From contig CM055870.1 in the NCBI GenBank assembly GCA_029582165.1, positions 48,874,513-48,938,512 on the forward strand: a stretch of DNA of 64,000 nt, in the 5' to 3' direction. Positions 60,166-64,000 of the stretch are shown here, piece by piece. The notes beneath the pieces were generated by a model that ran no database searches, was not told the origin of the DNA, and saw only the letters and a program-made list of their open reading frames with translations. Origin of the DNA: Portulaca oleracea. Lineage: Eukaryota > Streptophyta > Magnoliopsida > Caryophyllales > Portulacaceae. The stretch's first letter is position 1; each line of letters starts with the position of its first letter. Both the position numbers and the translations under genes were made by a program.

Positions 60166-63100
60166 GGGTTTTTAGAAATACATTTGCCTCCATACAAATG
60201 TTGATTTTGCATTTCAACACCTTAATTGTTGTGCAACTCTAATGATTCAGTTGCAACATTCATCATGATTGAGTGAATATTTTGTAACATTATTGTTGTA
60301 CTTTGTGGCACAAGCGAAGCAACTGTCATCATCTTCACCAGTAAATGGCTGGAAAATAGAGATATGGTGGTTTGTGCACATCTTCATGTATTGACCCTTC
60401 TATGCTCGTCACTTGTGTAATCTATTCACCCATTTTGTCCGGTTGTTTTACATGGAATATATTCTGGTTCTCCGAGTAGGGTATACCAATTCTCGACTCA
60501 TTCTACGAGTTCATGTCTCTCTCTTTTTCTTTTGATACTCAAAGATTGTACCTTATTTCATGGTTTAGTCTCGCTATAAATAGGAGAGTTCAAACAAGGG
60601 GACATGTTTGTTACCTTTGTTCAATGAAAACCTAAGGGTCAAATGCATGTGTACAAAACTTGAAATCTCATTACTTAACCCATGTGATGGTAGTTAAGGG
60701 CTTTTATCCTTCCATTTAGATCCCTTTTTTGGGGTCATTATGGGATTTGTGATGGTTAGGTCTTTGTTCATGTCCTTGGTGTTTGAGGGTGTTTAGAGCT
60801 CAAGTTATTCGTTCGCTGTTTGATTGTCTTGGGAGTTTGTTTCATTTGTTTCCTTTAATACTTATTCAACTATGAAGTGCGAGTTTCTGAGAGCTGAAAT
60901 GTATTGGTTGGCATGAGAGTCCAATGATGCCTAACTTCAGTGCAGATTCAGACATTGAAATTAAGGGTGTCCACTTAATAATAGCTAACATTACATATAT
61001 TTGAAAAGGGAAATCCTCATACATAATAGTCTTTTTTTTTTAATGAATGATTCGGCTATTGTAGTAAATTGGATATCTTAACCAATATTTTGGACTTTTT
61101 TTAGAGGGACCACTCAACGTAAATATACAATATCCTCCCAAGGTATGATATACTATTTTTTTCTCCAGAGTTTGGGCCGTCCATAGACAATCCTAGACAT
61201 AATGTGTTTCCGTCCATGCCTAACTTCCTTAAGACTATTTTGTTTTTGCATGAGATTGCTTACTTTTTGTTCCTAATCCTCATGAAAATACCCTAACTAC
61301 AAAGAGCATAAATCTAGAACGGACTAGTTGACTCTTAAGGGCTCTTCATATTGCTAGTACGAAGTACGAACCCCAGGAATGATGTTGGAGTTAAAATGTG
61401 TCCCAGAGATGAAAACAAAATTCCATCTTTGTTCTACATTTAGAGTCTATACAACTTATTAATTTTTAAAAATTATTTCTCACCTTCTTTAAGAATCTAA
61501 ATCTCATGACAAAGAGATTATAACAGGTGTTTTCAACATTTCCGAACATGATAATTTGGCAACTATTTGGTTGTACTATCTTTAAAAGCAAATACAGCCA
61601 CTTTCTTTGAATCAATTCCTCGAACTGCATGTAAACTTCAACCTTTGAAATACTAACATATTTATAAGGCTGAAAGAACATTCCTTGTCCAATCTAACCT
61701 CGAATCGCTGTCGAAGTGTCGATGTATATTATGCAATGTTTTCAAATCACAAAAGGTACATTAAAAGAAAATTGATCGCATCAATTAGCGCTGGTAAAAA
61801 TTCAGATTCAGGTAAATTCAGGTCATTCGAATTCGGTTAAAGTCAAAATTCAAACAAGAAATTCATGTCCAAACACGATTTTTATTCCAGTCAGACCGGA
61901 TCGGACAATTCGGACGAAGCTAAACTCGAATCAGAATCGAGTTCGGACAATAGAATAAGAGAATCTTATGTCCAAATATTCCGTTAATTCGATCAATATC
62001 AAAATTTGGACGAAAAATCTATGTCTAGATCCAGTTTTTTATTTTGCATCGGGCAATTTAAATTTTTCGGGTCAAACAAAATTTTGCGTTCTCATAGTAT
62101 GCTTTTATGACAATACTAGTTAAGCTGCACATGCTTTGCACGGGGTAATAATACAATATCAAATGCATGAGTGTAGTGGCCATGTTCTGAATTTAGTTAA
62201 GTTAAACCTAACTAATTTAAGTTAACTTAACTAAACTTAACATATCCTTACCTAAGCTAACCTAACCCAACTCCTTAAAAAAACACCCAAACCAAAAATA
62301 ATTTTTTAAATAAAAAAGAAATTCAAATAATATTATTTTAATCCCAAATCAATCCACTTTTTCCGACTCCTATAACTTTTTTTCTGAAAATATTTATATT
62401 TTATTAATAAAATACTTCCACCCAACAACTAACTTAACTCAAACATATCATATCCTTTCATATCTTATCTTATCATAACTTAGCTAACATAACTTGAACC
62501 TAATATGATAAAAGAACCGGATCACATACAATAAAGAAGAAAATTTGGTGGACTCTAATGGAAATCATCTATTATTTTACTTCATGAAAAATAAGTAGAG
62601 AAGATTCAATTAGACATTTTACTATAATATATTACAATATAAATTAAAAAAACAATATTTTTTAACTATTCAAATCATATATATATATATATTTATGAAG
62701 GGGTTAGATGTAACAACCTTACTTTTATCGAGAATAAAAGTTAAAATTTTATATTATTATAAAGGGGTTAGATGTAACAATCTTAATTTAAAATTGTTGT
62801 TGATGTTTTGGGGCAGTAAAGTTGAGGTTGGTCGGGTTAAAGTTGGTTAACTTTTGAGTCATTTCACTTTTAGTTCAATATGCCTGTCTTACAAAAAATG
62901 AGCAACTTTGGTGAAAGACAAATTCAAATCAAATCAGGTTCGATCAAGTCATTTTAGGTTTGGGTCTACAACGGGTAAAACTAATTTTGACATTTTCGGG
63001 TCTGGGTTAAGTCAGTTTTGCTAATCTAATTTTATTTTACCTTGCAGTCCAAAAAAACAAAATTATACTTTTAGGGAATGTATGTTTAAAATTCTTTATT

Positions 63101-63480
63101 TTATTACTGAACTTATTTAAAAATAATAAAAACAAGATGTTGAGACATTCACCTATCTCTACTATATCCTTACCTAACTTCTCTTTTCTTACCTTTTTCA
63201 ACTTTGAAAATTATATCATAGTTGAAATTTTTTTGAACTATTGTAGTTGAAAATTTCATAACCATTGATTCATAAAAATAAACCACATATATTAAAAAGA
63301 GAAAAAGAAAGCAAAGAAAAAGAAAAAGAAAAAGTTGAGAAAAAGAAAGAAAAGAAAAGAAAAGAAACAGAAGTTGAAAGAAAAATAAACAAAGAGTGAA
63401 GTTAAGTTAGCTAATAAAACCCAAGCTTGAGCATGAAAATGACTTTGATCGACCGACTTAAGTTAGAAAGGATCGATTAG
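60166..63480. other. RING gene 3' region and AT-rich spacer
   Basis: No further gene. An AATTCGGAC/TTCGGAC-rich stretch (61800-61940) and a CTAGTTAAGCTGCACATGC piece (about 62116-62136) look like MITE fragments. The direct repeat AAGGGGTTAGATGTAACAA occurs near 62698 and 62762. An A/G-rich run covers 63296-63385. Confidence 0.4.
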
Positions 63481-64000
63481 GGCTCACTTGCACATTTGCA
63501 CGAGGATTCTTGCTCAACATGAGATGTCGGGGTTGAAAACCTCAAGGATTGAAAGTTTTCCAACCTTTGTGTCCTTGTTTGTTCATGTTTGCTCCTTTCA
63601 TTTGATTGATGAGGCGGGTTGGGGAACTAAGTGCATGATTGGGGATGAGACTATCTTCTTCCTTTTTGTTTTCGTTTTCGTTTTTGGTTGTTCACCTTTT
63701 CTTTCTTTCCCTTTTTCCTTCATGGCTTTTGTGGGTATAGTCGCTACAAACCCTCACGAGACCCACCTCGTCCACCTGGGCTGCCAGGGGTTTAAAGAGC
63801 TTGGCGCATACGCAAAATGCAATCGTTTCCTCCCACGACAGAGGAGTTGGTGTTTAGTTTTTAGATTGTTTTGTTTTGTTTTGCTCGGGACGAGCAAAAG
63901 TGCAAGTGTGGGGGAGGTGTTTAGGCCCATTTTTAGGCCTAAATAACACCTTTTGGCTTGCTATTTTTACTCGATTCCAAGTCTTTTTCATCGTTTTTAT
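63481..64000 (+). mobile_element. Edge of a Ty3/gypsy element: 3' region, polypurine tract and LTR start
   Basis: GGGACGAGCAAAAGTGCAAG followed by TGTGGGGGAGG (63886-63917) has the form of the segment before the 3' LTR in Athila/Tat-like elements. TGTTTAGGCCC from 63918 would be the LTR start, and the window ends about 80 bp into it. The upstream part (63488-63900) has no clear coding. Confidence 0.5.

Overview
The window is plant nuclear DNA, most likely from a eudicot. It has spliced genes with GT-AG introns, a plant lipase and a plant CHY/RING E3 ligase, and a dense load of plant-type transposons (Ty3/gypsy Tat, Ty1/copia, Mutator-like, hAT-like and Stowaway-like). No bacterial features, tRNA, rRNA or CRISPR array were found. 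Every call comes from reading the sequence; no database search was run.

Layout. 1-24,000 is a nested transposon stack. A decayed copia pol (+) carries a minus-strand solo LTR (duplicated target CGAAG). That solo LTR carries a 19.4 kb Tat-lineage Ty3/gypsy element (1448-20834, minus strand, duplicated target CTGTG). A 2.3 kb long-inverted-repeat element sits further along the same copia copy. 24,000-28,500 is AT-rich, with a copia-type solo LTR and an hAT-like element. 28,667-47,783 is a ten-exon class 3 lipase gene whose introns are filled with transposon debris. 48,782-50,141 is a Mutator-like element carrying a piece of an EamA transporter gene. 50,150-55,700 is AT-rich with nested Stowaway-like MITEs and an hAT-like element. 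55,753-60,165 is a twelve-exon CHY/CTCHY/RING ubiquitin ligase gene of the MIEL1 type. The last 100 bases look like the polypurine tract and LTR start of another Ty3/gypsy element.

The most unusual object is the Tat element. Besides gag, protease, RT, two RNase H domains and integrase on the minus strand, it carries two intron-containing genes on the opposite strand: a plant-mobile-domain gene (frame broken) and a second, related gene (frame intact). Its non-coding DNA holds roughly 80 copies, counted by eye, of a 12 bp near-palindrome, ATCCGCGTGGAT / ATCCGCGCGGAT. Copies occur in both LTRs, in the leader, upstream of both antisense genes and inside an intron, but I found none in the exons or in gag-pol. 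A copy lies within about 15 bp of the TATA-like box of each of the three transcription units.

The two host genes are neighbours in the same orientation. As I recall, the Arabidopsis pair At5g18640 (lipase) and At5g18650 (MIEL1) has the same arrangement, so this looks like a conserved block expanded by transposons.
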